Shown: positions 1-5,733 of the stretch, piece after piece
Numbering within the stretch: the first letter of the stretch is position 1
How the letters are laid out: every line of letters starts with the position of its first letter
Origin: DAONJL01 sp035405645 [NCBI: bacterium]
GTDB taxonomy: Bacteria; JAGOBX01; DAONJL01
Length of the DNA: 5,733 nucleotides
Assembly: GCA_035405645.1 (NCBI GenBank)
Contig: DAONJL010000089.1
Location: 1-5,733, forward strand
Reading direction: 5' to 3'
Made by a program: the position numbers and the translations under genes
The notes under the pieces: generated by a model
The model's database searches: none
What the model was told of the DNA's origin: nothing
What the model saw: the letters and a program-made list of their open reading frames with translations, nothing else

Positions 1-161
1 AATAATGAACTCGTCTTACCAGTCTGTCGCGGTGCGTGTAATATAAAATATTTTTTTTGTTCTATTAAACTTAATATTTCTGGTAAATTTATTCTACCTA
101 ATATGTCTATCGTATAATGGTCTTCTGGTCGAACTGGTCCTGCTGTATTAAAATAACGCAT
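1..161 (-). CDS. AAA/P-loop ATPase, N-terminal fragment (3' end outside window)
   Basis: The frame is open from an ATG at 161-159 to the left edge, giving 53 whole codons. The protein begins MRYFNTAGPVRPEDHY and reaches a Walker A loop, APRQTGKT, at residues 43-50, just after the hydrophobic strand YFILH. From memory, this opening (FNTAGPxxPxxHY, then LIxQKxYFxLHAPRQTGKT) is typical of a family of predicted AAA-type ATPases scattered through anaerobes, cyanobacteria and spirochaetes; their biological role is not established. The start is well fixed: GAGG lies nine bases upstream (171-174) and an in-frame TAA lies two codons upstream of the ATG (165-167). A strong promoter lies at 224-252. It is not the same family as the ATPase at 3119-4348, although both carry an RQTGK loop. 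Walker B and everything after it is outside the window, so I cannot tell whether the gene is intact. Confidence 0.85.
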   Translation of the reverse strand, partial: MRYFNTAGPVRPEDHYTIDILGRINLPEILSLIEQKKYFILHAPRQTGKTSSL

Positions 162-170
162 CTGTTATTT

Positions 171-174
171 CCTC
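171..174 (-). promoter_or_regulatory. Shine-Dalgarno of the left-edge ATPase
   Basis: The minus strand reads GTGAGGAAATAACAG before the ATG. The GAGG core sits nine bases from the start codon. Together with the in-frame stop just upstream of the ATG, it fixes the start of a gene that is visible only as a fragment. Confidence 0.7.
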
Positions 175-215
175 ACTATTATCTAAACATTTTTTGGGGC
201 ATAAATTATGAACTT

Positions 216-236
216 ATTTATTTATAATAAATAAAT
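216..236. repeat. Perfect 10-1-10 palindrome over the -10 box (possible operator)
   Basis: The half-site ATTTATTTAT (216-225) is followed by one base and its exact reverse complement (227-236). The palindrome covers the whole -10 box and the predicted transcription start. That is where a dimeric repressor would block transcription, and the first transcribed bases fall in its edge. It contains only A and T, so chance is a real alternative in this background. Confidence 0.4.
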
Positions 237-252
237 TTTGATTAAAGGTCAA
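224..252 (-). promoter_or_regulatory. Sigma-70/A type promoter of the left-edge ATPase
   Basis: On the minus strand the -35 box is TTGACC (252-247) and the -10 box is TATTAT (229-224), separated by 17 bases. Each matches the consensus at five of six positions, with ideal spacing. The expected transcription start is near 217, leaving a leader of about 55 bases that carries the GAGG ribosome binding site. The AT-rich setting makes chance -10 boxes common, but the paired TTGAC element and the position upstream of a real start support the call. Confidence 0.65.
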
Positions 253-414
253 TAATTTTTTACAAATTTCTGTTTTACTTTTTATGATTTGATTTAATAA
301 TAATCAATAGAAAAAATTTAGCAAATCTATAAAAAATTTTTTTAAATTCTCTCACATTTAATAAAAATTTTATAAAGAGATAAAAAACATAATACAACTT
401 TTTACTTATTTTAT

Positions 415-1272
415 TTACCAATTCATATATAATTTTTTATAAGTATCATCCTTCTCTAAAATCACGCCATAAAAACCTTCAAAATCATATGCACTCCAAG
501 CAGCTTTTGTCAACCGATAAATGCCCCGCTGCGGATATTGATAATAAACTTTTTCAAATACTATTTTCCAACCACAAAATTTAAAAATTAATTTCCAATC
601 ATCAGGTGATAATTCAAAAATATGTAAATTTTCAGCATAAATCTTTTGTAAATTATTTTGCCGAATATAATATAATCCCATTCGACTTCTTTTTTGATAA
701 GGAATTGTTATAACAAAATATTTGCAATTAACTTTATCACTCATTGTCTTTAAAAAATGTATTGGTGATAATATATGCTCTAATGTCTGAAAACTCATAA
801 ATATATCTGGATAAATATTATATTTATCTACTTCTTCTGCACTACAACATATTGCTTCTAAACCACGGCGCTTAATTTTTTCAACCGCTTTTTCATCAAT
901 ATTAACACTCAAACTTCTAATATTTTTTTGTAAATGTTTTAAATACAAAATATGTGTTCCAGATGAATCGCCTATATCAACAATAGTAATTTCTTTATTC
1001 TGTAAATTTAACAATTCAATTGCTTTTAAAACCATTGAAATTTGAAAACTATGCTGGCAGCGTAATTTAGTTTTCCAATAACTATGTGCAAATCTTTCTT
1101 CTGGAATATTTGTATATTGTTTTATCAATACTTCATCAGGAACAATTTTTTCCAATTCATTCATTAATGGAAGTAAATTTTGTTCTTCTGCTGCTTTTAA
1201 AACACAAATTCTACGATTATCTAAATTATGATATAAATATTTATTAATAAACTTTTTAATTTTTTTCAGCAT
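415..1272 (-). CDS. Class I SAM-dependent methyltransferase
   Basis: A 285-residue protein with a Rossmann methyltransferase core. Seen in the sequence: the SAM-binding motif I strand and loop ITIVDIGDSSGT (residues 95-106); an acidic residue closing strand 2 (D125 in SVNID); the post-II motif DIFMSFQTLEHILSP (156-170), the usual D...xxLEHxxxP signature; and the late strand KYFVITIP (184-191). A helix then leads into HIFELSPDDW...FCGWKI (217-237), which matches the H-x-x-x-hS...aGF tail of Methyltransf_11/23-like enzymes. Residues 1-90 form a helical, basic N-terminal extension. There is no signal peptide or membrane span, so it should be cytosolic. Enzymes of this shape often methylate sugars or lipids in surface polysaccharide or natural-product pathways. 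The substrate here is unknown and no glycan cluster is visible. The ATG has AAGGAA about seven bases upstream (AGG core eight bases away). Motif I is unusual: GDSSGT replaces the common GCGxG. Confidence 0.85.
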   Translation of the reverse strand: MLKKIKKFINKYLYHNLDNRRICVLKAAEEQNLLPLMNELEKIVPDEVLIKQYTNIPEERFAHSYWKTKLRCQHSFQISMVLKAIELLNLQNKEITIVDIGDSSGTHILYLKHLQKNIRSLSVNIDEKAVEKIKRRGLEAICCSAEEVDKYNIYPDIFMSFQTLEHILSPIHFLKTMSDKVNCKYFVITIPYQKRSRMGLYYIRQNNLQKIYAENLHIFELSPDDWKLIFKFCGWKIVFEKVYYQYPQRGIYRLTKAAWSAYDFEGFYGVILEKDDTYKKLYMNW

Positions 1273-1752
1273 AATAAATTCCTTTTAAAAAATATTTTTA
1301 ATTACCTGATTACTATTACATTAACAACGCACATTAGGTTTTTATTTACACCAGCTGCTTTGTTTTAATTTATTAACTCTTTCATTTTAACAATTTCTAT
1401 TTTGCAATCTTTGTTTATTTTAATTTCTTTCTGATTTCGTGTTATAAAAAAATAATTTTTTTCTATATAAATTAAATCATTTATTTCTCTTTCTTGAATT
1501 CGAACAGATAATTCTTAACAAACTTAATTGTTATAAAATTATTATTCTATTAAAACTGAAAAATCTAATTCATAATATTTTTTTATTTTTTTACCAAATT
1601 TTCTAAATAATTCATTACCTACAAAATTTTCAAATTATAAAATCTATCCAGTAAAGGGACTGAATTTTTACAACATATCTCGCATTGTCAGCCTGAAATT
1701 GAACAGCAGAACAAAAATAGATGAAGTTAACTTTATTATTTATATCATTTAT
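1273..1752. other. 480-base gap without an intact gene
   Basis: The methyltransferase and the peptidase are separated by 480 bases without a full-length frame. Three things can be seen. First, a minus-strand frame with protein-like composition, broken by stops (1365-1634). Second, 40 further open codons directly after the peptidase TGA, in the peptidase's own frame (1633-1752). Third, a patch of about 40% GC at 1651-1712 amid much lower GC. The last 90 bases before the methyltransferase carry its ribosome binding site. I found no convincing promoter there: a TTGTTA at 1326-1331 has no good -10 box at the right distance. No inverted terminal repeats, tRNA or intrinsic terminator are apparent. 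Confidence 0.6.
1365..1634 (-). pseudogene. Possible decayed gene remnant, unrecognised
   Basis: A single minus-strand frame holds two protein-like stretches. The first covers 1634-1545 (30 codons, including GNELFRKFGKKIKKYYELDF). After four clustered TAA codons within 1544-1515, the second runs from 1514 to a TAA at 1367-1365 (49 codons, including VRIQEREINDLIYIEKNYFF, ending KMKELIN). Both alternate charged and hydrophobic residues like real coding sequence, and they share a frame. Each TAA is one base from a sense codon (AAA, CAA, GAA). Neither stretch has a plausible start with a ribosome binding site. I do not recognise a family. The alternative is that AT-rich non-coding DNA, translated as Lys/Ile/Asn/Glu, mimics protein by chance. 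Upstream a one-base shift joins it to the open codons after the peptidase stop. Confidence 0.3.
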
Positions 1753-2949
1753 TCAAAATTGAATTATTAAATTTTGCAATGCATATGCTAAATCAACAAG
1801 TTTTTCACAATCAATAATCGCTGGTGTATCTTTAGAAGTATGTGTATATGTTGCCATTAATTCTGATACCTTTTCAGCAGTAAATGCAATTGTAGATTTC
1901 GAATATTTGACAAATATCATATGGTCGCCATTATACCATTGTTCGCCTTTAATAATATCTTTATAATTACTAAAAACCATATTTGCTTTCTGTTTAATAT
2001 TATCTGGAAATTCATATAATGAATAAGCACTTTTACCAAACTTATAGCCCACACCATCTACATTTATTGCCAAAATAATCCTCTCTAAATCCTTTTCATA
2101 CCGATGGAGATAATCCATTTGCCCACCAGCACTATAATGATCTTCTCCATTAAACGCTATTATTTCAACACAATAATCTCCTTGATATTTCGATAACATT
2201 TCAGCAAGAAGAAGTTCAACAACTATACCAGAAGCATTATCAGAAGCACCGGGTGAATTTTCATAAGCGTCAATATGAGCACAAATTACAATCTTTTTGC
2301 GCTTATCTACATTTTTTTGTGCAATGACATTACAGGCTGTTGACGAAATACGATTAGAATTGATTTTAAGATTGAATAATTCTCCTTTATTTTCGGAAAT
2401 TTTTTCTCCAATTTTATCCGAACAATACACATTTGGTATATTAAAATCGCCATCAACGATTAATGGAAATGGATACAATGCCCCGTTTCTATCAGTTGCA
2501 GTAATAATTGCACTTGGTTGTTTATCTTCTAAAAGTAAATATATTTTTTTATGATGGTCTAGATTATAAAACGGAAAATTTTTCGGCATTAACTGTTCAG
2601 CACATAGTTCGCCTTTCATCAATAATATTTTATTTTTACATTCACATTTTTCTAACTCACATACTGTTGAAACTGTTACCAATTCAGCTGTTATATCACA
2701 ACCTAAAGAATATGGGCTTATATAAACTTCGTAATTCCTGTCTTTACTTTTTAGGTATGTTTCCCTGCTTATATAATCTAAACATTCAAATTTTGAAGTA
2801 TCAATTTTAAAATCCCATTGTCTCAATAATTGCGAAACATAGTCTGTCGCTTCACAATTCCCTTTCGAACCTAAACATCTGTTAGGTTTAACGCCGCATA
2901 ATGTTTGTAAATATGTTTCTGCTTTTTGTAAATATTCATTACGCTTCAT
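1753..2949 (-). CDS. M28 family zinc metallopeptidase (aminopeptidase-like) with PA-like insert
   Basis: A 398-residue protein with the full set of M28 dinuclear zinc residues: H225 (CAHID), D237 as bridging ligand in GASDNASG, the E269-D270 pair in FNGED (general base plus ligand), D298 in INVDGVG and H370 in YTHTSKDT. The supporting motif GDHMIF (341-346) matches the family's SDHxxF. The catalytic domain is split in the usual way: residues 1-65 and about 205-398 form the peptidase. Between them, about 85-200 looks like a protease-associated (PA) domain, with the strands NKILLMKG, SAIITAT and FNIPNVYCSD. M28 enzymes typically release N-terminal amino acids or hydrolyse small peptides. There is no signal peptide or membrane anchor, so it is probably cytosolic, whereas many M28 enzymes are exported. 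It has 14 cysteines, including CELEKCEC (97-104), in keeping with a reducing cytoplasm. The ATG has a strong GGAGG five bases upstream. The precise substrate is unknown. Confidence 0.92.
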   Translation of the reverse strand: MKRNEYLQKAETYLQTLCGVKPNRCLGSKGNCEATDYVSQLLRQWDFKIDTSKFECLDYISRETYLKSKDRNYEVYISPYSLGCDITAELVTVSTVCELEKCECKNKILLMKGELCAEQLMPKNFPFYNLDHHKKIYLLLEDKQPSAIITATDRNGALYPFPLIVDGDFNIPNVYCSDKIGEKISENKGELFNLKINSNRISSTACNVIAQKNVDKRKKIVICAHIDAYENSPGASDNASGIVVELLLAEMLSKYQGDYCVEIIAFNGEDHYSAGGQMDYLHRYEKDLERIILAINVDGVGYKFGKSAYSLYEFPDNIKQKANMVFSNYKDIIKGEQWYNGDHMIFVKYSKSTIAFTAEKVSELMATYTHTSKDTPAIIDCEKLVDLAYALQNLIIQF

Positions 2950-2954
2950 TCAAA

Positions 2955-2959
2955 CCTCC
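2955..2959 (-). promoter_or_regulatory. Strong Shine-Dalgarno of the M28 peptidase
   Basis: The minus strand reads TGGAGGTTTGA before the ATG. This is a GGAGG core with a five-base spacer, and it is the best ribosome binding site in the window. It shows that the host uses canonical anti-SD initiation, in contrast to the ATPase gene immediately upstream. Confidence 0.8.
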
Positions 2960-3118
2960 AATATTTATTCCTGTTTCTAATACTTGATTTTATCTAACTA
3001 TTTCACTTTCTTTTAATATTCAATTTATAATTTTTTATAACAAATATTTTTAATCTATTTCTCGTATTGTTTAAGTTTTTCAATTTTTAATTTTTTTTCA
3101 TTCTACTTAAATAAGTTT

Positions 3119-4348
3119 CTAAAACTTCACAAACTTCACGTCCGAGGTATTTAAATTTTGAGTTTGTGTTATAACATAAAATTGGATTTTTGGGTATTTT
3201 TCAAAAAAATTTTTATATTTTGAATATTTAAATAAATCAGTATTATATTTTACTTCATAAGCAATCTTATTATCAATTATAAAATCAACTTCATTCTTGC
3301 TTTGTGTATGCCAGAATTTAATTGAATCATAATTATATAATTCTATGAGTTGTTTATATACAAAATTTTCGTAAATCTCACCTTTATCAATTCGTGTATC
3401 AATTATATCAAAATTTTTAACAAAAAAATTTCTTAAACCCAAATCATTAAAATATACCTTTTTCATTTTTCGAATTTCTTTAGATAAATTATTATAAAAT
3501 GGGTCTATCATAAATATATGAAATGATTTTTTAATAATTGTCAGATAATTATCTATTACAGTAGTTGAAACATTTAAAATCTTTGATAATTCATTTTTGT
3601 TTATCAACTTTCCTATATTATTAGCAAGCAGTTGAAATAACATATAAAATTTATCAATATAATTTATATTACTTTCAAGCGCATCTTTTTTAACATACGA
3701 ATTTGCAAGTTCATGTATTATTAAAAGTTTTTTCTCAATATCATTTTCAAGTACCACACGTGGATAACCTCCATATTGCATATATTCATTTTTTAAAATA
3801 TTAATTTTTTTCTGGTCTATAATATTAAAAATTGATAAATCTTTTTGTTTCAAATCAATTTTATCAAATTCCTGTTTTAATTTATCTTCGTTTTTAAATT
3901 TTAAAAATTCACTAAAACTTAAAGTATTTAAAATAAATATTTTTTTTCTGCCTGCTAATGAATCTTTAAACTTTGAATCAATATAAAATGCTGAAGAACC
4001 TGAAACAAACAATTTGATTCTATCTTTATATTCATCATAAATATACTTTAAAAAATTAGTAGGATTATTGAGATATTGAATTTCATCAATAAATACAAAT
4101 ACCTTTTTTTTAGTTGATAAAGAGACGAACTGTAATAAATTTTTAGGTGATGAATTTAATATATTCAAATAATCAATATCTTCAAGCGAAATATAAACTG
4201 TACTAAAATCTTTTGCTTTTAATGTATCAAAATAATATTTCAATAATGAACTTTTACCTGTTTGACGGGCACCTGTTAAAATAAGAATATCATCATCATA
4301 AAGAAACTTATCAATTTTTTTTTGAATATTTCTATGAATATATTTCAT
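3119..4348 (-). CDS. AAA ATPase with DUF4143 C-terminal domain (COG1373 type)
   Basis: A complete 409-residue protein of the usual length for this family. Domains in order: AAA_14-type ATPase with Walker A GARQTGKS (26-33), Walker B VFVFIDEIQYL (83-93, D88/E89), sensor-1-like SGSS (116-119) and the family hallmark LAGRKK...LSFSEFL (131-149). Next come a linker with YGGYPRVVL (192-200) and a helical, winged-helix-like stretch (about 230-285). The DUF4143 part follows with KVYFNDLGLRNFF (297-309), GEIYENFVYKQL (323-334) and a nuclease-like core EVDFII...YEVKY (353-368). Its D355, E365 and K367 fit a PD-(D/E)xK pattern. All key residues are present. The family is common and often multicopy in anaerobes; its function is not established, and links to defence or DNA processing are speculation. 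No Shine-Dalgarno precedes the ATG, which abuts its own promoter. No other start fits, because the N-terminus matches the family and the next Met is far inside. Confidence 0.92.
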   Translation of the reverse strand: MKYIHRNIQKKIDKFLYDDDILILTGARQTGKSSLLKYYFDTLKAKDFSTVYISLEDIDYLNILNSSPKNLLQFVSLSTKKKVFVFIDEIQYLNNPTNFLKYIYDEYKDRIKLFVSGSSAFYIDSKFKDSLAGRKKIFILNTLSFSEFLKFKNEDKLKQEFDKIDLKQKDLSIFNIIDQKKINILKNEYMQYGGYPRVVLENDIEKKLLIIHELANSYVKKDALESNINYIDKFYMLFQLLANNIGKLINKNELSKILNVSTTVIDNYLTIIKKSFHIFMIDPFYNNLSKEIRKMKKVYFNDLGLRNFFVKNFDIIDTRIDKGEIYENFVYKQLIELYNYDSIKFWHTQSKNEVDFIIDNKIAYEVKYNTDLFKYSKYKNFFEKYPKIQFYVITQTQNLNTSDVKFVKF

Positions 4349-4355
4349 AAGATAA

Positions 4356-4383
4356 ATTATATCAGATATTTTTTATTTGTCAA
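4356..4383 (-). promoter_or_regulatory. Consensus promoter giving a predicted leaderless ATPase mRNA
   Basis: On the minus strand the -35 box is a perfect TTGACA (4383-4378). The -10 box is a perfect TATAAT (4361-4356), preceded by the extended element TGA (4364-4362). The spacer is 16 bases, and A/T tracts reminiscent of an UP element lie just upstream of the -35 box. Placing the -10 hexamer at -12 to -7 puts +1 at 4349, one base from the A of the start codon at 4348. The transcript would therefore begin at or next to the AUG with no leader. This agrees with the absence of a Shine-Dalgarno there. Confidence 0.8.
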
Positions 4384-4384
4384 A

Positions 4385-4403
4385 TTAAAAAATTATTTTT
4401 TAA
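4385..4403. repeat. AT-only 8-3-8 inverted repeat upstream of the promoter
   Basis: TTAAAAAA and its exact complement flank three bases, starting two bases from the -35 box of the ATPase promoter. It could weakly end transcripts from the radical SAM gene or act as a bent A/T-tract UP element. The stem has no G or C, so it is a poor terminator candidate. Confidence 0.3.
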
Positions 4404-4440
4404 AATTTTTATTAAGTTATGAATTTATTTCCCTTTTATA

Positions 4441-5733
4441 TCAAAAATATTTTTGTTTATATATCTCGCTTAATTCTTTAAATATCCTATTTCCTTCTTC
4501 TGTATTTTTTTCCGCTGTTCTTATTTTATCAAAATATTTTTCAGGCATTTTTGCATATAAAGCAAATGTTTTTATAAGTCCATCTATTTCTTCTTTTGAT
4601 AAATAAGGGGCTGGCATATTTAATATCGAACCTTTTGTCAAACATTTTAGTTTTTCATTTGAATCTATAAAACCTTCTTTAACACATATTTCATATAGTT
4701 CTGTTCCATGAAAAGGTGTAAATGCATAAGCATTTGAAGTATCGAATTGCAATTTCCTATTTAAATTTATTGTATCAAATGCTAAGTCACGGGTTTCATA
4801 CGGAAAGCCAATAATATTATTAACAGTAACAGGTATTCCAACTTTATCTAAAATTTCAAATGCTTTTATTATCTGACTATTTTTACAAGGTTTTTTTAAT
4901 ACATTTTTTCTAAATTCTTCATTACCATGTTCTACACCTATTGACATTCTATGACAGCCTATGTCCTTTAATTTTTTCATTCTTTCATATGTTATCATTT
5001 CAGGTCTATTTTGACACCAAAAAGGCAACGAATATTTTTTATACATCTTACAAAATTCATCAAATTCTTTATCATTTATACATAATAATGTATCACTCAA
5101 AAAATAAACATATTCCATGTTATATTTTTTTACTAAATAATTTAATTCCTCATCTATTTTACTTATACTTTTTTTCCTGAAAAAATTTTTATATCCATAT
5201 TCATTATACAATTTTTTTTGAGATGGTGAATTACAAAAACTGCATAAATATGGACATCCTCTACTGGTTTCTATTGGAAATAATTTCCATATTTTTCCTG
5301 CCATCGGTCTATAATACCTATTTTCTTCAAATATATCATAGTCTGGTAAAGGTAAATTATTTATATCAACTAATTTTCTCAATGGATTTTTTATAATCTT
5401 ATCTTCTTTTTTATATGCTATATTTTGAATATTAGTATAATCTTTTTCATTTTTGATGTTTTCAATTAACTCAATTATTACCTCTTCGCCTTCTCCTATA
5501 CAAACTAAATCTACATATTCATTTAATAAAATTTTTTCTGGTGCAAATGTCGCAAATACACCACCAACAATAGTTAGTGGTCTATTTATTTTATTAAGTT
5601 TTTCTAAAAATGATAATCCTAATGGATAAGTTATTTCATTACAAGATAAAGCAATCAAATCAGGTTTAAAACTTTCTATTTTTTCTAAAAAATCCTTATA
5701 AACATCATTAGTTTTTAATTTAATATTCCTTTC
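4441..5733 (-). CDS. B12-binding domain radical SAM protein, 5' end outside window
   Basis: The frame is open to the right edge, giving 430 in-window codons and a TGA stop. Numbering from the first in-window codon, residues 1 to about 100 are the end of a cobalamin-binding Rossmann domain: FKPDLIALS (22-30), the strand and loop TIVGGVFATFAPE (54-66) and VDLVCIGEGEE (74-84). A linker NLPLPDYDIF (126-135) leads to the radical SAM barrel. The [4Fe-4S] motif CPYLCSFC has cysteines at 160, 164 and 167, followed by MSIGVEHGNEEFRKNVL (263-279) and the late strand NNIIGFPYET (305-314). Such COG1032 enzymes use SAM and cobalamin for methylations or ring rearrangements, often on lipids, tetrapyrroles or natural products. 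The substrate here is unknown. A TTG at 5658-5656 is not the start: the 25 codons before it continue the B12 domain (VYKDFLEKIESFKPD). The true start and any axial His motif lie outside the window. Confidence 0.93.
   Translation of the reverse strand, partial: ERNIKLKTNDVYKDFLEKIESFKPDLIALSCNEITYPLGLSFLEKLNKINRPLTIVGGVFATFAPEKILLNEYVDLVCIGEGEEVIIELIENIKNEKDYTNIQNIAYKKEDKIIKNPLRKLVDINNLPLPDYDIFEENRYYRPMAGKIWKLFPIETSRGCPYLCSFCNSPSQKKLYNEYGYKNFFRKKSISKIDEELNYLVKKYNMEYVYFLSDTLLCINDKEFDEFCKMYKKYSLPFWCQNRPEMITYERMKKLKDIGCHRMSIGVEHGNEEFRKNVLKKPCKNSQIIKAFEILDKVGIPVTVNNIIGFPYETRDLAFDTINLNRKLQFDTSNAYAFTPFHGTELYEICVKEGFIDSNEKLKCLTKGSILNMPAPYLSKEEIDGLIKTFALYAKMPEKYFDKIRTAEKNTEEGNRIFKELSEIYKQKYF

Larger units (their letters stand above)
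162..414. other. Spacer between methyltransferase stop and left-edge ATPase
   Basis: This stretch of very high A+T has no coding frame of note on either strand. The part nearest the ATPase holds its promoter, palindrome and ribosome binding site. In the part just after the methyltransferase stop (roughly 260-414) I see only AT-only hairpins, such as ATAAAA-T-TTTTAT. I find no GC-stemmed hairpin with a T run that would count as an intrinsic terminator. Confidence 0.6.

Noticed and set aside
1651-1720. Plus-strand peptide LSSKGTEFLQHISHCQPEIE as a transposase remnant
   Set aside because: It is short, lacks DDE/HUH motifs and terminal repeats, and ends within about 30 codons. It is kept only as part of the GC-patch observation.
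2297-2554. Plus-strand open frame inside the peptidase gene
   Set aside because: It lies antisense to the M28 gene, which has all its catalytic motifs. The plus-strand product has no recognisable domain.
2508-2810. Second plus-strand open frame inside the peptidase gene
   Set aside because: It is also a shadow of the M28 gene. The hydrophobic, Leu/Tyr/Phe-rich product is what antisense reading of AT-rich coding DNA gives.
3105-3116. Small palindrome ACTTA-AA-TAAGT at the ATPase stop codon, as a possible terminator
   Set aside because: The five-pair stem is almost all A/T and no U run follows directly on the transcribed strand.
2990-3118. Candidate promoters for the peptidase gene (TTGTTA or TTGAAT with AT-rich -10 boxes)
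   Set aside because: The best pairings match only four of six bases in each box or have spacers of 19 or more, which is expected by chance in this composition.
4322-4606. Plus-strand frame spanning the ATPase start and the radical SAM 3' end
   Set aside because: It crosses two well-supported minus-strand genes and the promoter. It shows only Phe/Leu/Tyr-rich low-complexity content.
4941-5180. Plus-strand frame inside the radical SAM gene
   Set aside because: It is antisense to conserved radical SAM barrel sequence and has no motif.
1-5733. CRISPR array, tRNA/rRNA, riboswitch or toxin-antitoxin pair
   Set aside because: I saw no regularly spaced repeats, cloverleaf-like GC-rich segments, long conserved leader structures or paired small overlapping genes.

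Overview
This is a very AT-rich bacterial window in which every recognisable gene reads on the minus strand. Four sizeable genes and one gene start are present. Start sites mostly carry ordinary Shine-Dalgarno sequences, promoters match the sigma-70/sigma-A consensus, and TGA is used as a stop while TGG encodes Trp, so the standard bacterial code applies. The mix of a COG1373-type ATPase, a B12-binding radical SAM protein, a cytosolic M28 peptidase and a surface-glycan-style methyltransferase suits a low-GC anaerobe. Candidates are Brachyspira-, Fusobacterium- or low-GC Negativicutes/Clostridia-like lineages. The sequence alone does not settle which one.

Layout in the direction of transcription, from high to low coordinates. 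(1) 5733-4441: a B12-binding radical SAM enzyme whose 5' end lies beyond the window. (2) 4348-3119: a complete AAA ATPase with a DUF4143 C-terminal region. Its near-consensus promoter sits so close to the ATG that the mRNA is predicted to be leaderless. (3) 2949-1753: a complete M28 metallopeptidase with a PA-like insert and a strong Shine-Dalgarno. (4) 1752-1273: 480 bases with no intact gene. They hold what looks like a decayed reading frame and a short patch of higher GC. (5) 1272-415: a complete class I SAM-dependent methyltransferase. (6) 414-162: a spacer with a well-formed promoter whose -10 box lies inside a perfect 10-1-10 palindrome. (7) 161-1: the first 53 codons of a second, different P-loop ATPase that runs off the left edge.

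The genes do not form an obvious pathway. Gaps of 92, 169, 480 and 253 bases, separate promoters and a decayed frame suggest an accessory or rearranged region of independent units rather than one operon. Two genes (radical SAM, methyltransferase) are small-molecule or surface-modification types. Two are P-loop ATPases of patchily distributed families without a firmly known role. I do not see a CRISPR array, tRNA, rRNA, intact insertion sequence or convincing intrinsic terminator.
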